From contig JACGWO010000006.1 in the NCBI GenBank assembly GCA_034509735.1, positions 11,795,001 through 11,859,000 of the forward strand: a stretch of DNA of 64,000 nucleotides, written 5' to 3'. The notes below the pieces were generated by a model. That model saw nothing but the letters and a program-made list of their open reading frames with translations, had not been told where the DNA came from and did no database searches. Position numbers and translations under genes: made by a program. This DNA comes from Sesamum alatum. Its lineage: Eukaryota; Streptophyta; Magnoliopsida; Lamiales; Pedaliaceae. Positions within the stretch are counted from its first letter, which is position 1. Every line of letters begins with the position of its first letter. Below are positions 63,235-64,000 of this stretch, piece by piece.

Positions 63235-64000
63235 CACCCTTTTTATCTTGAATTGAAGCAATTTTAGCATTTAAGTTTATCATGGTGACAAACTTCTTTC
63301 CCCCCTTGGTCAAAACTGGCACTCTGTTTGATCTTTCCATAGGTTGGCTGCTCACACAACTCTATTGGGACAACATGCCGTGGGCAGGAATGGAGGAGGT
63401 GCCCTTATGGTGACTGACGGGGCGGGTGGAGGAAATGCAGGGGTTACACCCATTCCACCCTTTCGAATTGAAGTTGCAGTAGGTTTCTTGCTTCTCTGTT
63501 CAATGAAACAAGACAAAATAGTGTTAGAAATAGCGGTAAAAGCATGAGTATAAGAAGTTTGAATATACTGACTGTAGTAGGGCCTGTTTGACCAGTAAAT
63601 GTCCTCTTCCTTGCCTGCATATAAAGCAATTATGGTCACTTACTGTCATCTTCATTGTAGGAGGTTGGGAAGCTTCCAGTGTTGTAGGAACTGGGGCAAC
63701 TACTTCTTTTGTTGCTGCAATTGAACTTCCTCCTTAGTACTTAGATCTCTGACGAGCTTCTAGTGTTGTAGGAACTGGGGCAACTACTTATTTTTGTTGC
63801 TGCAACTAAACTTCCTCCTTAGCACTTAGATTTGTGACCAACTCCTCTGCTGCTTTCCGCACTTGGCATCCCTTCTTGTTATGGCCTCTTTCTCCATAAA
63901 ATTTGCAGGTTACATGGTATGGTTGCCTTTTTAGCTTGATCATGCTTTTCTTCCCTCTAGTACCCTTTTTTTTGTCTTCAAGGCAAGTTCATCCACTTCC
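63235..64000 (-). pseudogene. MULE transposase C-terminal region (zinc knuckle tail), running off the window
   Basis: From 64000 down the minus strand a basic stretch KKKGTRGKKSMIKLKRQPYH leads to VTCKFYGERGHNKKGCQVRK, matching the Cys-x2-Cys-x4-His-x4-Cys tail of MULE transposases (CxxCGxxGHNKRxC) with the second Cys changed to Tyr. Then AAEELVTNLSAKEEV and a stop. Two 28-codon repeats follow (VVAPVPTTLEA...). 63235-63550 is noncoding or unreadable. The SWIM finger and the catalytic DDE core would lie beyond the window. It is convergent with the GRF ORF at 46565-46990. Confidence 0.55.
63681..63835 (-). repeat. 84-bp tandem repeat in the MULE tail
   Basis: 'gttgtaggaactggggcaac' occurs at 63681 and 63765, spacing 84 bp (28 codons, in frame). 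Both units include 'tgttgctgcaa' and 'acttcctccttag'. The repeated peptide contains VVAPVPTTLEA. Confidence 0.8.

Noticed and set aside
1..64000. A new defence, biosynthetic or regulatory gene system
   Set aside because: No cluster of intact host genes is present. Nearly all coding remnants are accounted for by known transposon families, a gene fragment, plastid pieces and a tRNA.

Overview
This window looks like nuclear DNA of a flowering plant, probably a eudicot. The evidence is a plant-type tRNA-Phe gene, plant-specific transposon families (CACTA, hAT, MULE, Ty1/copia, Ty3/gypsy, L1-type LINE), a fragment of a plant RNA-directed DNA methylation gene (FDM/IDN2 family, XS domain) and short plastid-derived pieces (rps3, rpoB, ycf2). 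I cannot name the species. Almost everything is transposable-element sequence. I see no intact host protein-coding gene; the only gene that looks expressible is the tRNA. Most coding entries are pseudogenes in several frames, recognised from family-specific protein motifs.

Layout. 1-5003: 5' half of a degenerate CACTA (En/Spm) element on the minus strand, ending in its terminal repeat at 5003. 5004-8369: AT-rich DNA with a 324-bp fold-back MITE (6928-7251) and a second CACTA-type terminus (8217). 8370-15002: a scrambled copia cluster (here 'Copia-C') with three LTRs, an inverted pol block, tandem pol repeats and a captured FDM/IDN2 fragment. 15001-15358: plastid-derived mosaic. 17215-18587: hAT transposase pseudogene cut off by a Tat-like gypsy remnant.

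18588-38890 is a nest with at least three levels. A Tat-like gypsy derivative, carrying only an antisense PF04195-type ORF, is split by a chromovirus-like gypsy element (18948-36214, TSD CTCAC). That element is itself split by a 9.8-kb copia element (Copia-A1, 22996-32807, TSD GATAC, two LTRs of exactly 2232 bp). 39891-39963: tRNA-Phe(GAA). 40030-about 41610: 5'-truncated LINE. 42790-46245: second Tat-like derivative, with gag-protease on the minus strand and the antisense ORF on the plus strand. 46245-47255 and 63235-64000: two halves of what I infer to be one MULE (a GRF zinc-finger ORF and the transposase C-terminus, convergent). They are separated by Copia-A2 (47261-63229, TSD ATTGG), which is interrupted by a deleted Copia-B1 (50760-54651, TSD GAACG) and a Copia-B solo LTR (58282-60275, TSD GTTGG).

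Because each insertion keeps its 5-bp target duplication, the order of events can be read directly. I found no new host system. The observations most worth following are the captured RdDM-factor fragment, the possible GRF-plus-transposase convergent MULE, a UAG codon shared by both Copia-A copies between integrase and reverse transcriptase, and the protease deletion in Copia-A1.
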